Assembly: GCA_949283905.1 (NCBI GenBank)
Contig: CASDUB010000102.1
Coordinates: 1 to 20,344, forward strand
Source: an uncultured Lachnospiraceae bacterium
Lineage (GTDB): Bacteria > Bacillota > Clostridia > Lachnospirales > Lachnospiraceae
Reading direction: 5' to 3'
DNA length: 20,344 bases
The notes under the pieces: model-generated
Seen by the model: the letters and a program-made list of their open reading frames with translations, nothing else
Told to the model about the DNA's origin: nothing
The model's database searches: none
Part shown: piece by piece, positions 1-7,981 of the stretch
Layout of the letters: each line of letters begins with the position of its first letter
Position numbering within the stretch: position 1 is the stretch's first letter
Translations under genes and position numbers: made by a program

Positions 1-21
1 AGCGTATAAAACTACAATTAA

Positions 22-1053
22 TTATTCTTCCAGTACGGGCACAGCGTCGATAAGCTGAAGGTTTTCTTCCACCGACCTGGCGCCGCCTTTATTGATAAGA
101 TTTTTTATTTCTGAGTCGTTTTCAACGCGTTTTACCGTATTTGCTTCCTGCGAAGCTGAATTTACATATACAACCTGCGGGAACGTCTGCTTAACAGATA
201 TCTCAGAGACAAGCATATGTATATAGCTCATCGCTTCTTCTTTACTAAGAGTTACCGTGCAAACCGGTTCATCGCCAAGAGTTCTGTCTGATATGCTCAT
301 CTTTAATATCTGAATAAATTCACCAAGCATCGCAAACGAAAATCCTTCCGTCAGAGATACAAGCTCATCGACAGAAACGTCTGTTATTTCCATTTTAACT
401 GTTCTCATATAGTCGGAACCGTACACCCAATCCTCAAGATTAAATGACATATTATCGTCAAAAACTCTTTTGCGGAGGTTTTCATCCGGATTTCCGCATT
501 TGCATCTTAAAAGCAGTTTCGACAATTCCGTCGGTATTGACTTTAAATTGTTTGCAATGCAGATAACATGTACTTTTTCAGAGGCATCTAAAATGGCGTC
601 GGCTATGCAATTGCATGCTACCGTAAGCTCGTTATACGCCTCCATCTGATCGAAAATAATAAATGAATGTTCTCCTGTCATCCCGCATGTATCAAACAGC
701 GCGCTTACAAAAGAAGTGATATCCTCAAGAGAAGTTAACTGTTTCGCATTAAAATCTTCTGCTCTCAGTCTGATATAAACAGCCTTTTCAAAACACATTT
801 CACTTTTGCATACAGACTGCACATAGGCGTCGGCTATTGTATGTTTTCCGTTACCATTTTCTCCGAAAAGAAGCAGCCCCTGATATCGGGGCAGCTTTAA
901 GTGATCGTAATGCAATGAACTTATCATGTTTTCTATCGGTTTTTTCCAAATAAATGTATCCGGCAGTTCGGAAATTTCCAAACCTTCTTCATATACGGTA
1001 TCGCAATAGCCTTCAACCATCTCCATATAGGCATTACTTTTTTCGTTTTCCAT
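22..1053 (-). CDS. Degenerate AAA-type ATPase (pseudo-ATPase), last gene of the Hsp70/AAA operon
   Basis: 343 aa. Seen: a P-loop GENGNGKHT at residues 64-72, where the residue after the Walker lysine is His rather than Ser/Thr. The Walker B-like strand FIIFDQ (131-136) has Gln where AAA enzymes carry the catalytic Glu. ANN at 167-169 sits where sensor 1 is expected, and TEGFSF near 235-240 resembles the TEGYS of the AAA gene two positions upstream (3018-4319). No clear arginine finger. These changes suggest a protein that may bind nucleotide but hydrolyses it poorly, perhaps a regulatory partner of the other AAA protein; this is inference. The ATG at 1053-1051 overlaps the TGA of the preceding gene (TGATG), with AAGGA 7 bases upstream, so translation is probably coupled. 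No signal peptide or membrane segment. Alternative: an active but divergent AAA or ORC-like ATPase. Confidence 0.72.
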   Translation of the reverse strand: MENEKSNAYMEMVEGYCDTVYEEGLEISELPDTFIWKKPIENMISSLHYDHLKLPRYQGLLLFGENGNGKHTIADAYVQSVCKSEMCFEKAVYIRLRAEDFNAKQLTSLEDITSFVSALFDTCGMTGEHSFIIFDQMEAYNELTVACNCIADAILDASEKVHVICIANNLKSIPTELSKLLLRCKCGNPDENLRKRVFDDNMSFNLEDWVYGSDYMRTVKMEITDVSVDELVSLTEGFSFAMLGEFIQILKMSISDRTLGDEPVCTVTLSKEEAMSYIHMLVSEISVKQTFPQVVYVNSASQEANTVKRVENDSEIKNLINKGGARSVEENLQLIDAVPVLEE

Positions 1054-3002
1054 CAGCTTTTCCTTTCATTCATAAGTTCAAAGAAAGGTTTATCCTTCAT
1101 ATTTATCGGATCTTCATTTGCAATCTTAAGAATGCTTCTGTGGCACTCCAGACTTTTAATCTTGTGAAACAGAGCGTCACACAAAGCCGAATTTTTATCC
1201 GAATTAAACACAAACTCTATATCACTGTTCTTGAGATCAGCAACATTGTGAACGATCCATGTAAGGATATATTTTGAATAATCTTCATCTTTTGACTTAA
1301 AGTGACGCAAAAACTGTGTCGAGAGTATAATGCCTACTCCGAACTCGCGTCCTTCTTTAAGTATTTTTTTTATCGCCGGGAAATTCTGCGACATAAAATT
1401 GTCGGCCTCGTCTACAAGAATAAATTTTGTCAGACAACGGTATTTTCCCTGAATTGCGCTTGATCCCGCATTCTGCATCTGTGAGTAAAACAGCTCGAGC
1501 ATTATGGCAACGATAAGGTTCTGTATTGACTGATCGTATCCGGAAAGATCTACAACACATACTCCGTTCAGCATTTTATAAAGAGAAACGGTCTTATTCG
1601 CGTCTTCCTCAAATATCTCAAACTGATACAGCTTTGTCATCGCCGCATAGAGCGAATCCATATTTGAATTGTCAACAAGTTCAATATAAGCGTCATAGAC
1701 ATCCTGAAATGTAGGAACTGTATTGTTCCATGTCTGAGGATTTCCTGGATCGATATTGCATTTCTTGTATGCATTGATAATGCTGTGAAGAAGCATCGTG
1801 GACTGCTTTGCTCCGAGTTTGTATATTTTTGTCACTATATCCGTAAATGTACTTGCAATATGAAGCGGAAGACGCGGTTTAAATTTATATCCTTCCAATG
1901 AGAAAGGATTAAACGGAAGTTTATAAGGTTTTAATATCCTTGCGTTTACAGTCTCTGCAAAATCAGGTTTTGACTCGTTGTAGTCTCCTTTGTAATCAAA
2001 AATAAGTATTCCGAGTCCGCAGCCCGTGAAATTATCAGCCTGCTTTTCATACAACTGTGTGATTAATGATTTCGTAAACTGGGTTTTTCCTGTTCCCATC
2101 GTACCTATGATACCTGTGTTTGTATGAAAAAGTCTGCTTGTATCGTTCGGATACCAGTAAATCTCTTCACCCGTATTTTCGTCTGTTCCGAGTAAAATAC
2201 GCATGGATGTGGGCTCATGCTGCTCAAATACAGGAGCTTCATATATTTCCAAATCTTCTGATTCTTCAGGTTCTTCAAATTCTTCCGACTCTTCAGATTC
2301 ATCGAGTTTTTCTGATTCATCGAGCTCTTCATGTTCTTCTGCTTCTTCCGGCTCTTCCGGTTTCACTGTTTCTTCAGCTTCCTGCATTTCTTCCGTTCCG
2401 GTCTTATCGGATATTTCGTTTAAAATAGCTGCCGCAGATTTTTGTAAAAGAGCTTTACAATGTTCACACGGGCCTTCGTTTTGCGCCGCGCTGTAGCAGT
2501 CGCATGAGTAAGATGTGATTTCACCGTTTTCAACAATGATATTCGGATAATGTATAAAACCGAAAGCGCATTTTGCGCGTCCGCTTACCTCAGCAGCCCC
2601 GTTTTCATTTTTCTTTTGAGATTTTATCTCAACCGTAAAACTATATGCACTGTTTTTTTCGTCATCCTCATGAAGGCTAAATGAACTGTCTTTAATTACA
2701 GGTACGTTCTGCCCGCCGTATATTTTATATATGAGAGCCTGGCAATGTGAACATATATTATTTTTTTCATTGCCCTCGTAACAATCACAAGAAGACGCCG
2801 CGGCAATCCTGATATTTCCGTTTTCTTTAACTATAACTGCGGGATGGTGTATAAATCCGAAATTGCATAACACTTTTCCTCTGACGGTACGAATTCCATC
2901 CCTGCTGTCATCGGACAAAATTTTCACCTTGTTGTCATCACAGTATTCTTTTGCCTTCAATCTTGCGGCAGCAAGAGTCATATTGTTTTCTTTTGATTTC
3001 AA
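1053..3002 (-). CDS. Twin SWIM-type zinc-finger, HerA/VirB4-like P-loop ATPase
   Basis: 649 aa, soluble. Seen: two SWIM-like fingers of the form CxC-x9-CxH, the first C72/C74/C84/H86 and the second C167/C169/C179/H181. Each is preceded by a similar FGFIHxP stretch (48-53 and 147-152), so the unit is an internal duplication. A strongly acidic Glu/Ser linker follows (about 203-253). Then comes an ATPase with Walker A GTMGTGKT (300-307), a DYKGDY strand (336-341), Walker B ILVDEAD (528-534) and an STQ sensor (561-563), as in HerA/FtsK/VirB4-type motors, many of which pump DNA or protein. SWIM domains bind DNA or protein. The start is a TTG, chosen because AGGAGG (3018-3013) lies 10 bases upstream; the first in-frame ATG (2981) is too far away. 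The gap to the upstream AAA gene is 15 bases. The SWIM-HerA fusion is unusual; its substrate is unknown. Confidence 0.8.
   Translation of the reverse strand: MKSKENNMTLAAARLKAKEYCDDNKVKILSDDSRDGIRTVRGKVLCNFGFIHHPAVIVKENGNIRIAAASSCDCYEGNEKNNICSHCQALIYKIYGGQNVPVIKDSSFSLHEDDEKNSAYSFTVEIKSQKKNENGAAEVSGRAKCAFGFIHYPNIIVENGEITSYSCDCYSAAQNEGPCEHCKALLQKSAAAILNEISDKTGTEEMQEAEETVKPEEPEEAEEHEELDESEKLDESEESEEFEEPEESEDLEIYEAPVFEQHEPTSMRILLGTDENTGEEIYWYPNDTSRLFHTNTGIIGTMGTGKTQFTKSLITQLYEKQADNFTGCGLGILIFDYKGDYNESKPDFAETVNARILKPYKLPFNPFSLEGYKFKPRLPLHIASTFTDIVTKIYKLGAKQSTMLLHSIINAYKKCNIDPGNPQTWNNTVPTFQDVYDAYIELVDNSNMDSLYAAMTKLYQFEIFEEDANKTVSLYKMLNGVCVVDLSGYDQSIQNLIVAIMLELFYSQMQNAGSSAIQGKYRCLTKFILVDEADNFMSQNFPAIKKILKEGREFGVGIILSTQFLRHFKSKDEDYSKYILTWIVHNVADLKNSDIEFVFNSDKNSALCDALFHKIKSLECHRSILKIANEDPINMKDKPFFELMNERKS
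2244..2396 (-). repeat. Low-complexity acidic-linker repeat inside the SWIM-HerA gene
   Basis: A GAA/TCN-rich stretch encodes the Glu/Ser-rich linker between the zinc fingers and the ATPase. It includes an 18-base in-frame direct repeat: GATTCATCGAG on the plus strand at 2296-2306 and again at 2314-2324, giving LDESEK then LDESEE in the protein. Length changes in multiples of three would alter linker length without breaking the frame. The opposite-strand serine-rich reading frame here is a shadow of this composition. Confidence 0.55.
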
Positions 3003-3017
3003 AATAAAGGCACCTCC

Positions 3018-4319
3018 TCAGGTTTTCGCCTCAAATTCGTTCAGAGATCTTTCAATATCGGCATTCGGTTTTGGTTTATATGAACCGAAAACCTCATCAA
3101 CCATCTCTTTATTCAATCTGAAATCGCCGTTTTTAATCATTCCGACTGCGTTTTCGGCAGCGCTGCCGTTATCTTTGACGCATTCGGAAACCTTCTGATA
3201 TACATTCATGAGCAGTTTCTGGCACACTCTGTTGATATCACGCTGGCTGTATCCTTCGGTCGCCTCAACAATATAGTCCCATGTAATGTCTCTATCCAGC
3301 GAGATCAGCTTCTCTATCTTGCGTTTAAGTGTATTTTCCCTCACTTTTTCATCAGGCATCGGGATAGGTATAAGCTCTACCCTGTCGAGCATTGCAGTAT
3401 CTACATTTGAAGGATAGTTCGTTGCCGCGATGAAAATAACAGATTTTTTATCTCTTTCAGCCTTAACGAGTTCGTTAAAACATGTGAGGAATGTCGTTGT
3501 AAGCTGCATATTGAAATCTGAAAGATTCGGCAGATCCCTGCTCTGGCATACGCCGTCTATCTCATCCATAAATATGATACACGGAGCATTGTCAACAGCC
3601 TCCGCAAATACTCTCTTCAATATTTTATCTGCTTCGCCCGAAAATTTACTGTGGATATCTGCGCTTGCCAGCGACATATATTTATAGCCCTGTTTCATAA
3701 GTTCATGGACAAACGCCTCTATGATAAATGTCTTTCCGCATCCCGGAGGGCCGTAAAAGAAAAACGACTGCACTGTCGGAAGTCCGAGGTATTCGGTCAA
3801 AGCACGCATCTTATCGTCACGCACGCAATTATTCAAAAGATTTTTTACGTCTTCCATTCCCACGACTTCATCAAAACCGTATCCCGGATCTTTCTTAAAC
3901 CAGGAATCTACCATTTCCTGTTTCAAACCGTCGGCATATTTTTTCTTTCCCGTTCCGCCATTGCCGTTTTTTTCTGTTTCGGCATTATTTTGGGAAGCTG
4001 CACTTTCATGTGACGACGCATCTGCTTTATTATCATTTTCTGATTCATCTGAATCTCCCATCGAAACAGCTTTTGAAGGATGTAGCGTATTCCATATAAC
4101 CCTCATCTGCTGCTGACAATACTGCTGCGCATTTACCCAATGCTCAGATTCAGCTCCTATAGTCATCGTTGCGAGACGTCCGGCTATATTCGCCGCATTC
4201 TGATAGCACAATCCCTCGTCGTTTGTATATTCGCCGTTATTAAATTCATGGAGCGCTTCCGCCTTATTTATGGATGCCCTGTATTCATTGTTTAATCTGT
4301 TGATACTCAATACATTCAT
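3018..4319 (-). CDS. Vps4/meiotic-clade-like AAA ATPase with possible MIT-like N-terminus
   Basis: 433 aa with one AAA module. Seen: an N-terminal helical region (about 1-80) with short heptad-like helices that could be an MIT-type three-helix bundle; a polar linker (about 85-130); GFDEVVGMEDVK (148-159) in the position of the Vps4 W-x-D-V-x-G-L-x-x-A-K segment; Walker A GPPGCGKT (190-197); pore loop SKFSGE (224-229) matching the KWxGE of Vps4/katanin; Walker B IIFMDEID (248-255); sensor 1 AATN (298-301); a likely arginine finger R313; and TEGYSQRDI (354-362). All catalytic residues are present, so it should be an active hexameric unfoldase/remodeller. A possible SD GGGAAGG is 10 bases before the ATG, and the gene follows the small helical gene by 17 bases. 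Family known: such AAA proteins pull on substrate tails. Vps4-like role here is inferred; a proteasome-type or FtsH-type AAA core is the alternative. Confidence 0.85.
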   Translation of the reverse strand: MNVLSINRLNNEYRASINKAEALHEFNNGEYTNDEGLCYQNAANIAGRLATMTIGAESEHWVNAQQYCQQQMRVIWNTLHPSKAVSMGDSDESENDNKADASSHESAASQNNAETEKNGNGGTGKKKYADGLKQEMVDSWFKKDPGYGFDEVVGMEDVKNLLNNCVRDDKMRALTEYLGLPTVQSFFFYGPPGCGKTFIIEAFVHELMKQGYKYMSLASADIHSKFSGEADKILKRVFAEAVDNAPCIIFMDEIDGVCQSRDLPNLSDFNMQLTTTFLTCFNELVKAERDKKSVIFIAATNYPSNVDTAMLDRVELIPIPMPDEKVRENTLKRKIEKLISLDRDITWDYIVEATEGYSQRDINRVCQKLLMNVYQKVSECVKDNGSAAENAVGMIKNGDFRLNKEMVDEVFGSYKPKPNADIERSLNEFEAKT

Positions 4320-4336
4320 ATCTTAACATCCTTCCC

Positions 4337-4960
4337 TCAGTGCTGATCTGCATCGGCCTTGATACTGCTTATATCAAATTCAGTTTCATCCGGCATTTTG
4401 AAATCTATGCCTTTAACCGTTGAAGCTCCCGCGTTTGTGTGAGTTGATTTTTTTATACATTCCTGCATCGAATATCCCTGAATTATCCATTCGACAAATT
4501 TCTCATCAACCATTTCCGCACGCTCTGAAAAAGTTACAGGCTCGGCTGCATCCTCAAAATCTGTTCCGAGATTTGCCTTGTACTCTTTCTTTGAAAGCGC
4601 ATCCGGAGAAGCAATATAATACAGTTTTCCAAGCAGTTTTTTTATGTTTTTTTCAGCCTGTTTAAAATCTGCTGCGTTTCTTGCCGATGCAAGCTCAAAT
4701 TCTGTTTCCTGAACCGCAAGAAGTCCGATGCACGCATCATGTATACGTGAGCGTTCGGTTATATCGCTCAGTCCCTCTTTTCTTCTTTTGAGCGCGTTAA
4801 GTCTTTCTATATCAAGAGTTCTTTCAAACGCTGCTTTGCTCTGTGCGAGAAGTCCGGCATATTCGGCAAACTTAAGCGTTCTTTTTTCTTTTGCTTCCAA
4901 AATCTTCATTTCTTTTGCAATAAATTTTTCTTCAGCAGTCTTTTTATGAAATAATCCCAT
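4337..4960 (-). CDS. Small helical protein, candidate ESCRT-III/Snf7-like subunit
   Basis: 207 aa, no recognised family with certainty. Seen: MGLFHKK start; a long charged basic helix to about residue 63 including LNALKRRKEG (54-63); a second helix (about 71-116) around VQETEFELASARNA (83-96); then an acidic C-terminal half with VDEKFVEWI (151-159) and a tail ending in an acidic, Ile/Phe-containing segment (182-200). A basic helical hairpin followed by an acidic tail, about 210 residues long, and the ALKRRK and VDEKF-type segments recall ESCRT-III/Snf7 proteins, which polymerise on membranes and are removed by Vps4. The next gene encodes a Vps4-like AAA protein, which supports the guess. GGAG lies 7 bases before the ATG. 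Alternative: a generic coiled-coil adaptor. The gene is certain, the family is not. Confidence 0.8.
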   Translation of the reverse strand: MGLFHKKTAEEKFIAKEMKILEAKEKRTLKFAEYAGLLAQSKAAFERTLDIERLNALKRRKEGLSDITERSRIHDACIGLLAVQETEFELASARNAADFKQAEKNIKKLLGKLYYIASPDALSKKEYKANLGTDFEDAAEPVTFSERAEMVDEKFVEWIIQGYSMQECIKKSTHTNAGASTVKGIDFKMPDETEFDISSIKADADQH

Positions 4961-4980
4961 GGCAGTTCTCCTTTACCCGA

Positions 4981-6261
4981 TCATGAATTGTAATTCAGAT
5001 TTAAAGTTTCAACTTCGTTTTCATTCTCATTTGTATTTTCATCCGTATTTTCCGCCAATGAGAAATCTATATCAAATGCACCCGCAATATCGATATCCTT
5101 TACCGATTCTCTCAGCAGATCCATCTCTTTCTGTGCTTCTTCTGCCGCCTGTTTTCTCGCAAGTTCCGCCTCATTGGCTCTCTTTGCCATCCTGTTGCCT
5201 TCACGGATAGCGTCGATATCTTCATTCGGATTGCCATTGATGACTTTTTCCATAAATGAAACTGCGTTATGATAAACTTTCTGCGCATCCGTTCCGTTCA
5301 TCACTTCTTTAAGCTGCGCATCCGCCTTTGTGACATTGTCGATCATCACGGATGCTTCTGTAAATGATTTTGCGATAGATCTGATCTGTTCCTCCATTGC
5401 AAGAGCATGAAGCGCCGTAAGTTCCTTGTTGAATACATTCGGTTTATTTACAAGAAGAGTACGGACGTCTGCCGCCTGCTCTATTGCTGTCTCATATTCA
5501 AGCTGTGAAGCCGTTCTGCTTGAAGAGATCAGATATATGTTGTGCGCCTGCATTGCCGTCTCTCTTATTTTATCAAGAACCTTCTTTTCATCCTCATTAA
5601 GAGAATCAGGCGTGATCTCATTGATTTTGAGCTTTCCGAGCATTGCGATTCCATCAGGCGTATCTTTTAAAGCCTTGATTTCTTTTACGGACGGATCGTA
5701 TTTTTCGTGTTTTTCTTTCAGCATCGCGTCATATTCTTTGACAGCTTTTTCCTTCGCGTCGGCTTTTTCATACAGCTGGATTATAGTCTTATAATTCTGC
5801 ATATATTTAATTCTTTCCGCAAGAAGCTCATCTTTTACATCTTCTTTGTCTGCCGGAATATTGTCTCTTAAATATATTACGCCTGCGCATAACGCATTTT
5901 TAGCCCATATCGCTTTATTATAATCGTTGTTCTTAATAGCATTTGAAAACGCCTGCGCCGCATATAAAAGTATCTTATCCATTCCCTGGATATTATCGCA
6001 GATAGTCGGAGAATTTCTAAGAACATGCGAAATCACATGCATCTTTTTATAAAGATTCTGCGGTGAATCTTCTTCCGTTCTTCCCTTGTATTCGGCATGC
6101 ATATAATCCACCGAATCAAGTTCCGCCGCGATAGCTTCACCCATCGCTCTGTTTTCCGATGCTTTCTTTCCCGGAGACGGTTCTTCGGGTTTATTCAATC
6201 CGACTAATTTTTTTATCTTTCCTCCAATAGTCTCGCGCCTGTTTTTTCCGCTTCCAGCCAT
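4981..6261 (-). CDS. Helical hypothetical protein of the Hsp70/AAA operon
   Basis: 426 aa, not recognised. Seen: a basic, glycine-containing N-terminus with predicted amphipathic KIKKLVGL (15-22); a helical repeat-like part (about 75-135) with alternating Ala/Leu/Tyr that could be TPR- or MIT-like; a lysine/glutamate-rich helix (about 150-200); a second long helical part (about 225-385); and a low-complexity acidic/Asn tail (after about 400). VKDID (387-391) followed by FDI (396-398) resembles the tail VKGID/FDI of the next protein (182-186 and 195-197). No signal peptide, membrane segment or catalytic motif. A strong SD (GGAGGG) precedes the ATG. Position between the 554-aa gene and the small helical gene implies a structural or adaptor part of the same complex. 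Confidence 0.75.
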   Translation of the reverse strand: MAGSGKNRRETIGGKIKKLVGLNKPEEPSPGKKASENRAMGEAIAAELDSVDYMHAEYKGRTEEDSPQNLYKKMHVISHVLRNSPTICDNIQGMDKILLYAAQAFSNAIKNNDYNKAIWAKNALCAGVIYLRDNIPADKEDVKDELLAERIKYMQNYKTIIQLYEKADAKEKAVKEYDAMLKEKHEKYDPSVKEIKALKDTPDGIAMLGKLKINEITPDSLNEDEKKVLDKIRETAMQAHNIYLISSSRTASQLEYETAIEQAADVRTLLVNKPNVFNKELTALHALAMEEQIRSIAKSFTEASVMIDNVTKADAQLKEVMNGTDAQKVYHNAVSFMEKVINGNPNEDIDAIREGNRMAKRANEAELARKQAAEEAQKEMDLLRESVKDIDIAGAFDIDFSLAENTDENTNENENEVETLNLNYNS

Positions 6262-6293
6262 TGCTGTCCCTCCTAAATATTAAATAATCTTTG

Positions 6294-7958
6294 TTATAAT
6301 TCATTTTCTAAGAGTTTTAACATTTCTTCTTCACTCATAGAATTTATTTCTTTATCTATCTCTTTTTTTACACTGTCAAACTCATTTATTTCTTCATTAA
6401 TCCCGATACTGTTTTCAAAATTCAAGCTGGCGATATCCATTACCGTCTTTTGAATCTGAACGAATACAGTATCGAAATCTTTGAGTATAGTATGGTACTT
6501 ATATAATTTCGCTTCTTCCGACTTCAACGTAACTTCCGCCATCGATGAAAGTGTTCCCGATTTGAGTTTTTCGTTGAGCTTTATAACGTTTTTCTTAAGA
6601 CTGAAATACTCCTTCGACAGATCGAGATACTGCTTTCCTCTTTTACAGTAATCACTGTATTCAAAAACAGAAGCAGAATAAATATTATTTCCGCAATACA
6701 TGAGCATGTTGACCGTTCTTCTTAAAGTATCGATATCATTGCATGCCCTTGCCGGTTCGATGTAACTTAAAATACCCTGCATCCATTTTGTTTTTTCTTC
6801 GTCAAAACAGGTATTTCTTGGTTTTTTTAAGAACGTCCGCATTTCATTCCATTCAATTTCCGAAACTTGTATGATCTCGAACTCAGATGTATGAGATGTG
6901 TTTTTGATCGGAAACGACGTACCGCACAGTTTTTCAAGAGCAGGATTTGAAATGAATACATGACTCTTTAAATTAACTGTATTTTTTCGTCCGTACAGTT
7001 CAAAAAGGATCTCAGACATCGGAACATATTTTTTCTCATCATGATGCTTTGCGCTGTAATATTTTCTAAGCATTTCCTGACGTTCTTCAAAAGCCGCAAA
7101 TCCGCCGCCTGTCAACTCGAGAAACAGTTTTTTTCTTGTGATCGCTCCCTTTATATTTCCGAACAATCCGTGAGAATCTCTTTTTGCCTGCTCGTTTTCA
7201 AGCCAGTAAAAAAGATAGTTGACATGGTCGTAAAATTCTCTTTCGCTGAAACGGCGGTTCATGGCAAACCCGATATTTTTTATCAGCACTTTTACGCTTT
7301 CAAAATCTATATACCCTGTCTCAAGGCACTGATCAGGAACACTCTTTTTTAATTCATCGAACACTGCCGCAGAGGGATCGCCCGATTCAAGGAGAGCGTA
7401 TAACGGTTTAAATAAAGACTTTCCGTTCGCTTCTTTCCTGAAGATACTGTCTTCTCCGACAAGAAGCTCAAGCTGTTCTCTGTCAGGAGTCATAGGATAA
7501 TCTATTACAAGAGTTCCTTTTCCATCTGATATTTCCGTTATAAGATTTTTTTCATCATCCGTCGCCGGAAACATACATTTTAATGCATCAAGTCCCGCGA
7601 CAACGGCAGTATCGCTCTCACTTACCCTTTCAAGCATCCACACGGCTGCCGCTTCTGACGATACAATAACTTTGAAATCCTTTTTCGGATTTTCTTTTTT
7701 TGTATTCCACAGCTGCTTTCTTTTCGACAGAAAGCCTCCGGAATTATATGTGTTTTTCTGAAAAGAATTCTTATCCAAAACGATTATGCAAACCGAATCA
7801 CTTGAATTTTTTTCTATGAAAAAAATGTTTTCCATATCGCTTTTTCTCAGTTGATACCACATATAGTTCTGCGAAGACAGTGCAAGACAGCTGTTTAAAT
7901 AATAGTTTTCGCCTTCATTATTTAAAACAAAATAAAATGGCTTATGCTCTGAAAACAT
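6294..7958 (-). CDS. Hypothetical 554-aa protein, possible inactive NTPase fold with helical acidic tail
   Basis: Not recognised. Seen: an N-terminal alpha/beta part with hydrophobic strands, including TAVVAGLDALK (117-127), which looks like a Walker B strand without a matching P-loop upstream, and GTLVIDYP (148-155). Mixed helices occupy the middle (about 210-330). The C-terminal 110 residues are charged helices ending in an acidic amphipathic segment, MSEEEMLKLLENEL (541-554). This ending resembles the acidic helices that Vps4 MIT domains bind in ESCRT-III tails (Leu at i, i+3, i+7), but the match to the MIM1 pattern is only partial. GGAGG lies about 5 bases before the ATG. The upstream coiled-coil gene ends 23 bases earlier. 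Cytosolic by lack of signal or membrane segments. Function unknown. Confidence 0.75.
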   Translation of the reverse strand: MFSEHKPFYFVLNNEGENYYLNSCLALSSQNYMWYQLRKSDMENIFFIEKNSSDSVCIIVLDKNSFQKNTYNSGGFLSKRKQLWNTKKENPKKDFKVIVSSEAAAVWMLERVSESDTAVVAGLDALKCMFPATDDEKNLITEISDGKGTLVIDYPMTPDREQLELLVGEDSIFRKEANGKSLFKPLYALLESGDPSAAVFDELKKSVPDQCLETGYIDFESVKVLIKNIGFAMNRRFSEREFYDHVNYLFYWLENEQAKRDSHGLFGNIKGAITRKKLFLELTGGGFAAFEERQEMLRKYYSAKHHDEKKYVPMSEILFELYGRKNTVNLKSHVFISNPALEKLCGTSFPIKNTSHTSEFEIIQVSEIEWNEMRTFLKKPRNTCFDEEKTKWMQGILSYIEPARACNDIDTLRRTVNMLMYCGNNIYSASVFEYSDYCKRGKQYLDLSKEYFSLKKNVIKLNEKLKSGTLSSMAEVTLKSEEAKLYKYHTILKDFDTVFVQIQKTVMDIASLNFENSIGINEEINEFDSVKKEIDKEINSMSEEEMLKLLENEL

Positions 7959-7981
7959 TTATGCCTCCGACTTAAAATTTA

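Noticed and set aside
2203..2496. Serine-rich plus-strand frame opposite the acidic linker
   Set aside because: It is the reverse reading of GAA/TCN-rich codons in the SWIM-HerA gene; no RBS and no family resemblance.
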